Positions 9,683-17,747 of a stretch of DNA of 64,000 nt are shown here, piece after piece. The position numbers and the translations under genes are program-made. The notes beneath the pieces are model-generated. The model was not told the origin of the DNA, searched no databases, and saw nothing but the letters and a program-made list of their open reading frames with translations. The stretch is from Saprospiraceae bacterium (GTDB taxonomy: Bacteria > Bacteroidota > Bacteroidia > Chitinophagales > Saprospiraceae), in the NCBI GenBank assembly GCA_016714985.1, contig JADKBS010000007.1:248001-312000 (forward strand), in the 5' to 3' direction. Positions within the stretch are counted from its first letter, which is position 1; each line of letters starts with the position of its first letter.

Positions 9683-9831
9683 GATTGAATTAGTTGGGAG
9701 CAGGTGGAAGGGTTAAAACTATCGGTGTGAATAAAAGTCACGTCCACACTGCGTCTTGTCTTCCAACCTACTTAACGCGCTATGTAATTGGTTAGGTATT
9801 GCTGTTTGAGAAACGTCCAGCCATAACGCTT

Positions 9832-10626
9832 TTATTTCAGATAAGGAACAGCCGCTTTCTGTTCCAATGCTTTCAAGCCCTCGATGGCATCATAGCAAGT
9901 TAGGTCATGGCCAGAAGGTACAACGGAAATGTAATTGTTCTCCAATGCCCACACGTCGGTATCATCCCCCTTGTCTTGGTTCATGAACTCCCCAGTTAAC
10001 CAATAGTACTTTTGCCCACGAGGGTCGGTGCCTTCTTGGTAGCGTTCGTTCCAACGTGCCTCAGCCTGTCTGCAAACACGAAATCCTTTCAACAAGGCAG
10101 TTGGAACAGCAGGAATGTTTACATTCAACAGCTTGCACCCACCAAGGCCGTGCGCCAATACATGTTGCATAATCTCCTTTAAAAATGGCTTGCAAGACTC
10201 AAAATCTGCATCCCATTCATAGTTTAGAAGCGAGAAACCAATTGAATTGATGCCCTCTAGCGAAGCCTCCATCGCAGCGGACATCGTGCCAGAATACAGG
10301 ATATTGATGGAGGCATTTGAGCCGTGATTGATGCCTGAAATGCAAAGGTCAGCCTCCCGCTGGTGCAACAGAACGTGCTTGCCCAACTTCACACAATCCA
10401 CAGGCGTGCCGCTGCATTCATAAGCTTCTACACCATCGAAAACATCTACACGTTTTAGGCGCAGCGGGTCTTTGAGGGTGATGGCGTGGCCTTGGCCAGA
10501 CTGTGGGGAATCGGGTGCAACAACGATCAGGTCGCCCAAATCACGGGCAACGTCCACCAAGGCTTTGAGGCCAGGGGCATTGATGCCGTCGTCGTTTGTT
10601 ACGAAAATAAGTGGTCGGTAAGTCAT
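9832..10626 (-). CDS. surE: 5'/3'-nucleotidase SurE
   Basis: SurE removes phosphate from nucleoside 5' and 3' monophosphates in a metal-dependent reaction and is linked to stress survival. The metal-binding start RPLIFVTNDDGINAPG (two Asp), the GSGxG-like stretch DSPQSGQGHAITLKDPLRL, CSGTPVDCVKLG and the conserved SGINHGSNASINILYSGTMS are all present. Start M at 10626 is chosen because the preceding 14 codons do not belong to the family. The protein is then 264 aa, the usual size. It lies 58 bases downstream of glpD, possibly on the same transcript. Confidence 0.95.
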   Translation of the reverse strand: MTYRPLIFVTNDDGINAPGLKALVDVARDLGDLIVVAPDSPQSGQGHAITLKDPLRLKRVDVFDGVEAYECSGTPVDCVKLGKHVLLHQREADLCISGINHGSNASINILYSGTMSAAMEASLEGINSIGFSLLNYEWDADFESCKPFLKEIMQHVLAHGLGGCKLLNVNIPAVPTALLKGFRVCRQAEARWNERYQEGTDPRGQKYYWLTGEFMNQDKGDDTDVWALENNYISVVPSGHDLTCYDAIEGLKALEQKAAVPYLK

Positions 10627-10684
10627 AGCTGAATAAGGTTTTAGGAGCCAAGTCCAATGAAGACCCAAAATTAGGTTTTCAACC

Positions 10685-12301
10685 TCACACTGGCCGGAGC
10701 CTTGCCATCAAATCCACGATTTTTTGACGCTCAGCCTCGACTTGTTCATTTGGCCAGTGCCGCACCGTTTGAAATACAGCCAAAACCGCATCCAAATGCT
10801 GCCTTACCCGCTGGATATTGAAATACAATAGGCCAGTGCGCCGCTCAAAAAAATCCGTGGGCGTCAGAACCATTTCATTTTCAAGGCAATGCCGAAGTTC
10901 AATCAAAATCAAGGCTTCATCGGTCAAGTTGCCTTCGGCAAAAGCAGCATCAACGATTTGCAGGGCAGTTTTGCCATAGTTCTCCACCAAGTAGTTGGCA
11001 GTTGTAGATTGGTTAGAAAACCCTTTCAATCTCAATTCTATATCTTTTTGGAAATCAACAACTTGCACAAAGTTCTCAAAAGCGTCTTCCGTCAATGCAA
11101 CCTGCTTGGTCAAGCAAACAATGGCAGTTTGTTTTTGCATTTTCAGCACCGAATCCACCAATTTCTGAGCCATCTTACGGTAACCCGTTAGCTTGCCACC
11201 AGCCACAGAAATCAACCCTGATTTAGAGATGAAAATCTCGTCCTTACGGCTCATCTCACCTGCAGATTTGCCTTCCTCGTACACCAAGGGGCGTAGGCCA
11301 GCCCAGGTACTTTCCACATCGTCCATCGTTAATAGGGCAGTTGGGAACATGGCATTGGCGGCATTGAGCAAATACTCGATTTCCGATTTTTCAGCAAAAA
11401 CTTGGTCAATATCCCCTTTGAATGCCGTGTCCGTGGTACCGATATAGGTTGCCCTCTGACGAGATATGGCGAAAATCATACGGCCATCTGAAACGTCGAA
11501 ATATACTGAATGGCGTAAAGGTAATCGCTCCCAAGGCACAACGATATGCGTACCCTTTGAAAGAAACAACCGCTTGTTGCTCAGGGACTTATCTTTTTCA
11601 CGCAGCCCATCTACCCACGGGCCAGCAGCATTTACAAAAGTGTTGGCCGTGAATTGGAAGGAATCTCCGTTTTCCAAATCCTGGCACACGGCCCCTTTGA
11701 GCTTGCCGTTTTCTTCTATGAAATCAGTCAATTGAACGTAATTCAGGCAAACGGCCCCAAAACGGATGGCCGTTTTTATCACTTCAATGGTAAGGCGGGC
11801 GTCGTCGGTGCGGTATTCTGCATAAAAGCCGCTTCCCACGAGTCCATTCTCGTGGAGCAATGGCTCCAGCTGGAGTGTAGGCTTTTTTGCCAGCATCTTA
11901 CGCTTGTCAGCTCCCTTTACGCCTGCCAAAAAATCATAGAGCCAAAGGCCGATGGAAGTTCCTGTCTTACCAAAAGTCCCTCCTTTATAGATGGGCAGCA
12001 GCATTTTCTCCGGCTTCACGAGATGGGGCGCCAAACGGTGGACAATAGCCCGCTCTTGCCCTACTTCCTTCACTACCTTCAACTCCAATTGCTTCAGGTA
12101 ACGCAAGCCACCATGTATCAATTTAGTGGATTTGCTGCTTGTGCCTGCGGCGAAATCATTCTTTTCTACCAAGGCAACCTTCAATCCACGGGTGGTTGCA
12201 TCAAGTGCAATACCGGCGCCCGTGATGCCACCACCTATCACCAACAGGTCGAAATGTTGGCTTTTCAATTGCTCAATAAGGAATTGCCTTTGAGTGTTCA
12301 T
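10685..12301 (-). CDS. glpD: Aerobic glycerol-3-phosphate dehydrogenase (FAD)
   Basis: GlpD oxidises sn-glycerol 3-phosphate to dihydroxyacetone phosphate at the inner membrane and passes electrons to quinone. The FAD-binding Rossmann motif is VIGGGITGAGIALDATTRG near the N-terminus, followed by the family signature GTSSKSTKLIHGGLRYL. The FAD-contacting end is ISVAGGKLTGYRKMAQ, and a C-terminal DAO-C helical domain completes the protein. Start M at 12301 (MNTQRQFLIEQL) is preferred to the longer frame because the extra 20 codons overlap the flanking repeat-associated region. The protein is 538 aa, full length. No GlpK or GlpF gene is adjacent. Confidence 0.95.
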   Translation of the reverse strand: MNTQRQFLIEQLKSQHFDLLVIGGGITGAGIALDATTRGLKVALVEKNDFAAGTSSKSTKLIHGGLRYLKQLELKVVKEVGQERAIVHRLAPHLVKPEKMLLPIYKGGTFGKTGTSIGLWLYDFLAGVKGADKRKMLAKKPTLQLEPLLHENGLVGSGFYAEYRTDDARLTIEVIKTAIRFGAVCLNYVQLTDFIEENGKLKGAVCQDLENGDSFQFTANTFVNAAGPWVDGLREKDKSLSNKRLFLSKGTHIVVPWERLPLRHSVYFDVSDGRMIFAISRQRATYIGTTDTAFKGDIDQVFAEKSEIEYLLNAANAMFPTALLTMDDVESTWAGLRPLVYEEGKSAGEMSRKDEIFISKSGLISVAGGKLTGYRKMAQKLVDSVLKMQKQTAIVCLTKQVALTEDAFENFVQVVDFQKDIELRLKGFSNQSTTANYLVENYGKTALQIVDAAFAEGNLTDEALILIELRHCLENEMVLTPTDFFERRTGLLYFNIQRVRQHLDAVLAVFQTVRHWPNEQVEAERQKIVDLMARLRPV

Positions 12302-12375
12302 ACTTATTTTCCTACTTTTCGGCGTCAATTTGAATTTTGGGAACAATATACCGCCAATCAAATAACGCCTGACTG

Positions 12376-12498
12376 TAACTTTTGGTAAGGGGTGATTTTT
12401 GGGTAAAAATTGAAAATTTTACCAAAAATCACCCCAAAAGATGGGAGGTGAGAGAAAATGTAATTTTTCTCTCACCTCCCAAACCCTCCAAAGTATTA
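12376..12498 (+). repeat. Dual-hairpin intergenic repeat, copy 1
   Basis: The ends are related to the TAACT(A/G)CTTAG ends of the other copies. Inside are two adjacent hairpins: 12389-12435 (GGGGTGATTTTTGG arm) and 12443-12480 (GGGAGGTGAGAGAAAA arm). The 10-mer TAACGCCTGA occurs just outside on the left (12363-12372) and over the right end (12497-12506), which could be a target-site duplication. It lies between the divergent glpD and sugar-kinase genes. Copies 2 and 3 are at 13509 and 43127. Confidence 0.75.
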
Positions 12499-12515
12499 AC
12501 GCCTGATTTAGATTT

Positions 12516-13457
12516 ATGAAAAATCGTCGTGGACGCCCTTATGACATACTTTGTGCTGGAGAACTTTTGGTTGATTTCATCAGCAGTGGGTTTGCAGAAT
12601 CATTGGAAGAAGCCAAGTCCTTTGAGCGCCATATTGGTGGCAGCCCTGCCAATCTTTGCATGAATATGTCCCGCCTTGGCAACAACACTTGCCTTGTAGC
12701 CAGCGTCGGCAAAGATGACATGGGAGGCTATTTGATTGATTTTGTCAAAAAAACGGGAGTTGATTGCACGATGGTAAAGCAGGTCTCCGCTCCAACCACC
12801 CTCATTTTAGTAACCCGTACAAAAACAGTCGCCAATTTTGAGGCATACAGACTGGCGGATGCTCGTATTGCAGCCAACCAACTACCAGACGAAAGGTTGC
12901 AACAAACCGCCATTTTCCATACGACCTGTTTTGGCTTGGGCAAGAAACCGGGACAAACCGTCATCATGAAGGCTGCTCGAAGGGCAGTCGAACTGGGCTG
13001 TCAGCTCAGCATTGATGCCAATTTTGCGACGAAAACCTGGCCCGACCGGGAAGACCCCCGAAAATTTGTGACCGAGTTTTGCAACCTTGGGGCCATTGTG
13101 AAGGTCAGTGAGGTGGATTGGGAGCGGTTGTATGGCAGTCCATTTGAGCGTGCTGAGTTTGCTGCGCAATATTTCATAAATATGGGTGCCTCGCTGGTCT
13201 GCGTTACGATGGGCGGCGATGGAGCTTTCATTGCGGATCGCAAAAAGGGGGAATTCCTGCCAGCCCGCAAGGTAGAAGTAAAAGACACCACGGGTGCGGG
13301 CGATGCATTTTGGTCGGGGTTTCTCACCGCTTGGTTAGATGGGCATAGCCCAATTGACTGCGCCAAAGCAGGCCGCAGCATGGCCGAAATCAAAATAGGG
13401 CATTTCGGCCCACTGCAATCGAAAGTAGATAAAATGCTGATTTACAACGACATATAA
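12516..13457 (+). CDS. PfkB-family carbohydrate kinase (fructokinase-like)
   Basis: This is a cytoplasmic ribokinase-fold sugar kinase that transfers phosphate from ATP to a sugar hydroxyl. It has the N-terminal sugar-site stretch GGSPANLCMNMSRLG (residues 41-55) and the PfkB signature DTTGAGDAFWSGFL (257-270), in which D263 is the catalytic base and TGAG forms the anion hole. The 313-aa length and the early GELLVDFIS motif are closest to fructokinases, but 2-keto-3-deoxygluconate or 5-dehydro-2-deoxygluconate kinases remain possible. Dual-hairpin repeats lie on both sides and may insulate it as a single-gene unit. Confidence 0.85.
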   Translation: MKNRRGRPYDILCAGELLVDFISSGFAESLEEAKSFERHIGGSPANLCMNMSRLGNNTCLVASVGKDDMGGYLIDFVKKTGVDCTMVKQVSAPTTLILVTRTKTVANFEAYRLADARIAANQLPDERLQQTAIFHTTCFGLGKKPGQTVIMKAARRAVELGCQLSIDANFATKTWPDREDPRKFVTEFCNLGAIVKVSEVDWERLYGSPFERAEFAAQYFINMGASLVCVTMGGDGAFIADRKKGEFLPARKVEVKDTTGAGDAFWSGFLTAWLDGHSPIDCAKAGRSMAEIKIGHFGPLQSKVDKMLIYNDI

Positions 13458-13508
13458 ACAGATTCAGGTGAAGGCTTCGAGTCACTGCCTGACTTTCAAC
13501 TCTAGACT

Positions 13509-13638
13509 TAACTGCTTAGGAGGGTGTGGTGGGAGAGAGAAAAAATGAAATTTTTTCTCTCTCCCACCACATTTTGGGTTGTTTTTTGGGGAAAAATTTT
13601 CAATTTTTCCCCAAAAAACACCACATGCTAAGTAGTTA
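13509..13638 (-). repeat. Dual-hairpin intergenic repeat, copy 2 (inverted)
   Basis: The left end TAACTGCTTAGGAGGG and the right end GCTAAGTAGTTA form an imperfect terminal inverted repeat of about 12 bp. Inside are two perfect hairpins. In 13526-13570 the arms are 21 bp with a GAA loop. In 13581-13619 the arms are 18 bp with a TTC loop. Relative to copies 1 and 3 this copy is reversed. It lies between the sugar kinase and the C1 peptidase, and either hairpin could stop transcription. Confidence 0.8.
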
Positions 13639-13657
13639 CCTCTCAACTTAAAATAAC

Positions 13658-14758
13658 ATGAAAAAAGCGTTTTTCTTTTCATTGGCCCTACTGGCTTCGT
13701 TGGTTGCACAAGCGCAGTACCAGTTCACGTTGACCAGCGATTGCAACTGTACCTCCATCAAGAACCAGCAGAACACAGGGACTTGTTGGAGCTTTGCCAC
13801 TTCTTCTTTTTTAGAATCTGAACTGATTCGGATGGGCAAAAAAGAGGAGTACGACCTTTCAGAAATGTACTTTGTTCGGCAAACCTTCATGGACAAAGCA
13901 AAGAACTACGTCTATAGGCAAGGCAAAGCGCAATTTGGGCAAGGTGGACTTTCCCATGACGTGATTAGTGCCTTTATGGAGGCGGGCGCAGTGCCTGAAT
14001 CGGTCTATAGCGGCAAGCTGCCGGGCGACTATATGCACGACCATTCGGAAATGGAAGTTGCCTTGAAAGGCATGCTGGATGTTATCACCCAGCAAAAAAA
14101 GCCCAGCAACAAATGGGTTTCCAGCGTTTCCGGCATTTTGGATGCCTATATGGGCGACGCGCCTGAGAAGTTCATCGTCAACGGCAAAGAGTTCACCCCC
14201 AAAACCTATGCAGCCACCTTGGGCATCAATCCATCAGATTATATCAGCTTTACCTCCTATACCCACCACCCTTTCGACCAGCAAATGATATTAGAAATAC
14301 CCGACAACTGGTCGAACGGCAGCTACTACAATGTGCCGTTTTCCGAACTCGTGACTATCACGAAACACGCCATTTCGAAGGGCTATAGCGTGGCCTGGGA
14401 TGGTGATGTGAGCGAAAAGGGGTTCTCTGGCAGCAAGGGCATAGCTGTTTTGCCGGTGAATGAAAAGCGGGAAGATATTTTCACGAAACCCGATGAAGAG
14501 GTGGCGGTGACACAGGAGCTTCGACAAGAGACGTTCACGAATTTTTCAACGACCGACGACCACCTTATGCACGTCACTGGCACTGCAAAAGACCAACAGG
14601 GCACGACCTATTTCTATGTGAAAAACTCTTGGGGGGAAATCAGCCCTTATTCAGGCTATATTTATATGTCGGAGCCGTATTTCAGACTGAAAACGGTGGG
14701 CATTATGGTGCATAAGGATGCGGTGCCAGCAGAAATTAGGAAGCGGTTGGGCATTTGA
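13658..14758 (+). CDS. Secreted C1-family (papain-like) peptidase, bleomycin-hydrolase related
   Basis: This is a cysteine peptidase with a signal peptide (residues 1-19, AQA cut site), so it acts outside the cytoplasm. The catalytic Cys is C43 in NQQNTGTCWSFATSSF, preceded by the oxyanion Gln. His is H305 (HLMHVTG) and Asn is N323 (VKNSWGE). The wide spacing between Cys and His and the KNSWG motif match the C1B aminopeptidase C/bleomycin hydrolase group, which is usually cytoplasmic, but secreted versions are common in Bacteroidota. At 366 aa it is complete. It ends just before a strong bidirectional terminator. Confidence 0.9.
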   Translation: MKKAFFFSLALLASLVAQAQYQFTLTSDCNCTSIKNQQNTGTCWSFATSSFLESELIRMGKKEEYDLSEMYFVRQTFMDKAKNYVYRQGKAQFGQGGLSHDVISAFMEAGAVPESVYSGKLPGDYMHDHSEMEVALKGMLDVITQQKKPSNKWVSSVSGILDAYMGDAPEKFIVNGKEFTPKTYAATLGINPSDYISFTSYTHHPFDQQMILEIPDNWSNGSYYNVPFSELVTITKHAISKGYSVAWDGDVSEKGFSGSKGIAVLPVNEKREDIFTKPDEEVAVTQELRQETFTNFSTTDDHLMHVTGTAKDQQGTTYFYVKNSWGEISPYSGYIYMSEPYFRLKTVGIMVHKDAVPAEIRKRLGI

Positions 14759-14780
14759 TATTTCCGATTGCCTGAGAAAT

Positions 14781-14813
14781 AAAAGGGGAGCCAGCAATGC
14801 CGGCTCCCCTTTT
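14781..14813. terminator. Bidirectional terminator between the C1 peptidase and rhomboid genes
   Basis: Twelve bases (14781-14792, AAAAGGGGAGCC) pair perfectly with 14802-14813 around a 9-base loop, followed by GTTTTT. The A-run on the left side gives a U tract on the other strand too. It lies between the convergent stops at 14758 and 14847 and can serve both genes. Confidence 0.85.
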
Positions 14814-14846
14814 GTTTTTGGCTTCGCTTCACAAATCCTTGACGCA

Positions 14847-15479
14847 TTAGAACGGCAGCCCGTTCACTACTTTCCTCAGAAAAGCTGAAAACAATTCCGG
14901 TTTCAAGGCGATGGTGAAGACAAACCCAAAGACTGCCCCCCAGAAGTGGGCTTCGTGGTCTATGCGGCTACCTGCTTCTTGTTTGGAGGCATAGGAAGAG
15001 TAAACCAAATAGAGAACAGCTGCAACTATTGCAGGAATTGGTAGCACTCCAAAAAGATAAATCTTCTCCCAAGGCAACAACAGCGCAAAAGCGAACATGA
15101 TACCGGAAGTGGCGCCTGACGCACCCACTGAGCTGAAGGATTGGTTGTTCTTATGCTTGAAATAAGTTGGAATATCGGCAAAAACACCTGAAAGAATATA
15201 GAGCGCAAGGAAATTGACTTTCCCCATTACATCGCCAAAAAGCTCAACAAATACTGATTCGATGAATGTGCCGAAACTATACAGCACGAACATATTGATT
15301 GCCAAGTGCATCCAACTCCCATGCAGGAATACAGAAGTGACCCAACGGTAGTACTCCTTGTCCCGGTGCTCTTCATAGGGATAGTGCATGAATTTTAAAA
15401 ATAGGTCACGGTTACTAAATGCCTGCCATGAAATGAGGACTGTGATGCCGATGATGATAAGGGTAACGGTGATGGTCAT
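14847..15479 (-). CDS. Rhomboid family intramembrane serine protease
   Basis: Rhomboids cut transmembrane helices of client proteins within the lipid bilayer. Six hydrophobic segments are visible, with the first helix at residues 3-18. The HGSWMHLAINMF motif carries the oxyanion His and Asn near residues 58-62. Catalytic Ser is S121 in GASGATSG, and the partner His is H178 in DHEAHFWGAVFGF, which fits the GxSG plus AHxxG pattern. The 210-aa length is typical. It is last in a leftward set after nnr and rlmH, with a repeat-bearing 125-base gap before it. Confidence 0.93.
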   Translation of the reverse strand: MTITVTLIIIGITVLISWQAFSNRDLFLKFMHYPYEEHRDKEYYRWVTSVFLHGSWMHLAINMFVLYSFGTFIESVFVELFGDVMGKVNFLALYILSGVFADIPTYFKHKNNQSFSSVGASGATSGIMFAFALLLPWEKIYLFGVLPIPAIVAAVLYLVYSSYASKQEAGSRIDHEAHFWGAVFGFVFTIALKPELFSAFLRKVVNGLPF

Positions 15480-15487
15480 TATTTATA

Positions 15488-15546
15488 GGATGCTGGTTAC
15501 TGGATGCTGGTTACTTTGGATGCTGGATGTTGGATACTAGATGCTG
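15488..15546. repeat. Short tandem repeat of GGATGCTGGTTACT-like units
   Basis: Two exact 14-mers (15488-15501 and 15502-15515) are followed by diverged GGATGCTGGATGTTGGATACTAGATGCTG. This lies in the gap between rlmH and the rhomboid gene. A similar but weaker repetition (GGTGGACGGC twice) occurs at 19905-19935. There is no reading frame and no clear function. Confidence 0.7.
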
Positions 15547-15604
15547 CCCAAGAAGCCTAGCAGCCCCTGACTGCCCACTGCCAACTGTCAAACTGCCAAC
15601 TTTT

Positions 15605-16078
15605 TTATTCATTATGATAATTCTCTCCCCGCAAAATAGTCATGGCCCGGTAGAGTTGTTCCAAAAAGAACAGCCTGACCATTTGGTGGGAGAAAGTCAT
15701 TTTTGACAAAGAAAGCTTGAAATCGGCACGCTGGTAAAGCTCCTCGGAGAAGCCCCAAGCGCCCCCAATCAGGAATACCAATCGCCTAGAACCCATTTGA
15801 AGCCTTTGCTCCATAAAAGCGGAAAACTCGACCGAAGTCAGTTGTTTGCCCCTTTCGTCCAGCAAAACTATAAAATCATCCTTCTTCAACTTGGAAAAAA
15901 CGGCTTCCCCTTCTTTTTGCTTGAGTTGTTCGGGGTTGAGGCTGCCCGCATTTTTTATATCAGGAACCAGGGTGGTAGAAAAGCTGAGGTAGTGTCCCAA
16001 GCGTTTTTCATAAATGGCCATACCCTCGTCCAAATAGCCGAATGCCGTTTTGCCGATATACCACAGTTCCGCTTTCAT
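15605..16078 (-). CDS. rlmH: 23S rRNA (pseudouridine-1915 N3)-methyltransferase RlmH
   Basis: RlmH is a SPOUT methyltransferase that modifies pseudouridine 1915 in helix 69 of 23S rRNA. The 157-aa length, the start ELWYIGKTAFGYLDEG, the AdoMet-knot segment LVFLIGGAWGFSEELYQRA, and the C-terminal SHQMVRLFFLEQLYRAMTIL with RGENYHNE match the family closely. The start codon overlaps the stop of the upstream NAD(P)HX repair gene by 4 bases, so translation is coupled. Confidence 0.96.
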   Translation of the reverse strand: MKAELWYIGKTAFGYLDEGMAIYEKRLGHYLSFSTTLVPDIKNAGSLNPEQLKQKEGEAVFSKLKKDDFIVLLDERGKQLTSVEFSAFMEQRLQMGSRRLVFLIGGAWGFSEELYQRADFKLSLSKMTFSHQMVRLFFLEQLYRAMTILRGENYHNE

Positions 16079-17595
16079 TCGATTGGGCGAAGGTGTTTGA
16101 AAGCCCGGCCAATCTGGGCAATGATATCGCTGGCCAGCAGGGCCTCCTGCTGTTGGTCTAGCATGGCGAGGTCACCAGCCATGCCGTGCAAATAGACGCC
16201 TAACTGACAGGCTTCCAATGGCGGATAACCCTGTGCCAAAAGCCCGGTTAGGATACCCGTCAGCACATCGCCGCTGCCACCCGTGGCCATGCCGGGATTG
16301 CCATTGTTGTTGAAAAAGCAATGTCCATCGGGACAGGCAATGGCGGTATTGGCACCTTTCAATATCAGGTATATGCCCAATTCCTTGGCCTTTTTGATTT
16401 GGAGGGCATTGCGTTCAAAATCATTGGCCGTAGTGCCGAACATCCGCTCAAACTCCTTGACGTGAGGGGTCAGGATACTGTCTTTTGGAACCAACTTGAA
16501 AAAATCGGGGTGGTCTGCCAAGAGGTTCAAGGCATCGGCATCCAGTACCACGGGGCATTTGGTGCGTTGCAATACATCCGCCAAGCCTTGGGCCGCCAGT
16601 TCGTTGGTGCCGATGCCGCAACCGATGCCGATGGCCTTGTATTTCACCAAATCCTCGTGAACATGCGTAACGGAATATTGGTGCTCGTCCACGCTGACCA
16701 TTGCTTCTGGCACGGAGATTTGAAGGATTTCGTAGCCGCATTTGGGCGAATGGATGCTCACTAATCCTGCCCCACTCCTAAGGCAAGCCCTTGATGCGAG
16801 GATGGCAGCGCCCATTTTCCCATAACTGCCTGCCACCAGGAGCGCATGGCCGAAAGTGCCCTTGTGGTCGTGGCGGTGGCGGGTACGAAGCAGTGGCTTC
16901 ACCATTTTTTCATCCAAAATATAATTAGCTGTCGGCTCGCCTTGGACCGCCTGTACGTTCAGCCCTATGCTCCCGCACATCCACTTGCCGATGCGGTACT
17001 GGTTTTCAGGGAAAAGGAAGCCAAGTTTGGCGAACTCAAAACTGAACGTCCAGTCAGCTAGGATGGAAACCCCCGTTGTAGGCTTATCGGCAAACATGCC
17101 AGAAGGAATGTCCACAGCGACTTTCGTTACAGGTTGGGCGTTGAGGTGCTCGATGAAATTGGCCCAATAACCAAGCACTGGTTTGTTCAAACCGCTTCCA
17201 AGTATGGCATCAATAAGGATGGAGCCTGCAGGCAAGTTGGGCAGTTTGGTTTCTCCTTCTCTAAATTCCGTTCCAACCACGCTGCCCCCTACCCTTCTAA
17301 GGTTACGCAAGTTTTCGGCGGCGTCCTTGCTGAGTTCAGGCGTCAGGTAGAGCACATGGGCCGATACATCGTAAAAATCCTTGCACAGCAACCGTGCAAT
17401 GGCGAGTCCATCGCCACCGTTGTTGCCCGTGCCGCAAAAAATGAAGATTTTTTGGTTACGGTTGGGGAACTGTCGGGAGAACCATTGGCAAAATGCCCTT
17501 GAGGCCCGCTCCATTAGGTGGATGGAGGAAACAGGCTCCCGCTCAATGGTGAGTGCATCCAAGCGGCGTATCTGTTCTATATGGAAGACTTTCAT
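16075..17595 (-). CDS. nnr: Bifunctional NAD(P)HX epimerase / ADP-dependent NAD(P)HX dehydratase
   Basis: This enzyme repairs damaged hydrated NAD(P)H: the N-terminal half epimerises NAD(P)HX and the C-terminal half dehydrates the S form using ADP. The epimerase (YjeF-N) covers about residues 1-215, with FCGTGNNGGDGLAIARLL as its nucleotide-binding motif. The dehydratase, a ribokinase-like fold, covers about 225-506 with GHALLVAGSYGKMGAAILA, VLDADALNLL and the catalytic loop MATGGSGDVLTGILTGLLAQ. The fused 506-aa form is usual in bacteria. It heads an operon with rlmH. Confidence 0.95.
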   Translation of the reverse strand: MKVFHIEQIRRLDALTIEREPVSSIHLMERASRAFCQWFSRQFPNRNQKIFIFCGTGNNGGDGLAIARLLCKDFYDVSAHVLYLTPELSKDAAENLRNLRRVGGSVVGTEFREGETKLPNLPAGSILIDAILGSGLNKPVLGYWANFIEHLNAQPVTKVAVDIPSGMFADKPTTGVSILADWTFSFEFAKLGFLFPENQYRIGKWMCGSIGLNVQAVQGEPTANYILDEKMVKPLLRTRHRHDHKGTFGHALLVAGSYGKMGAAILASRACLRSGAGLVSIHSPKCGYEILQISVPEAMVSVDEHQYSVTHVHEDLVKYKAIGIGCGIGTNELAAQGLADVLQRTKCPVVLDADALNLLADHPDFFKLVPKDSILTPHVKEFERMFGTTANDFERNALQIKKAKELGIYLILKGANTAIACPDGHCFFNNNGNPGMATGGSGDVLTGILTGLLAQGYPPLEACQLGVYLHGMAGDLAMLDQQQEALLASDIIAQIGRAFKHLRPIE

Positions 17596-17747
17596 AACAA
17601 TTATGGCACTAATGTAGCGGTTAGATGGCTGACCATTGGCATGTTTTCATTTTTTTTGGCTACAAACAAACAAAAATTGGACTTTAGTGGCAGGTAACGA
17701 AATGGGTTGCCTAATTTGCTTTTAGAAAATTCATCAATCGAAACCTT

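Noticed and set aside
11654..12388. 244-codon plus-strand frame
   Set aside because: It is antisense to glpD, which has clear motifs along its whole length.
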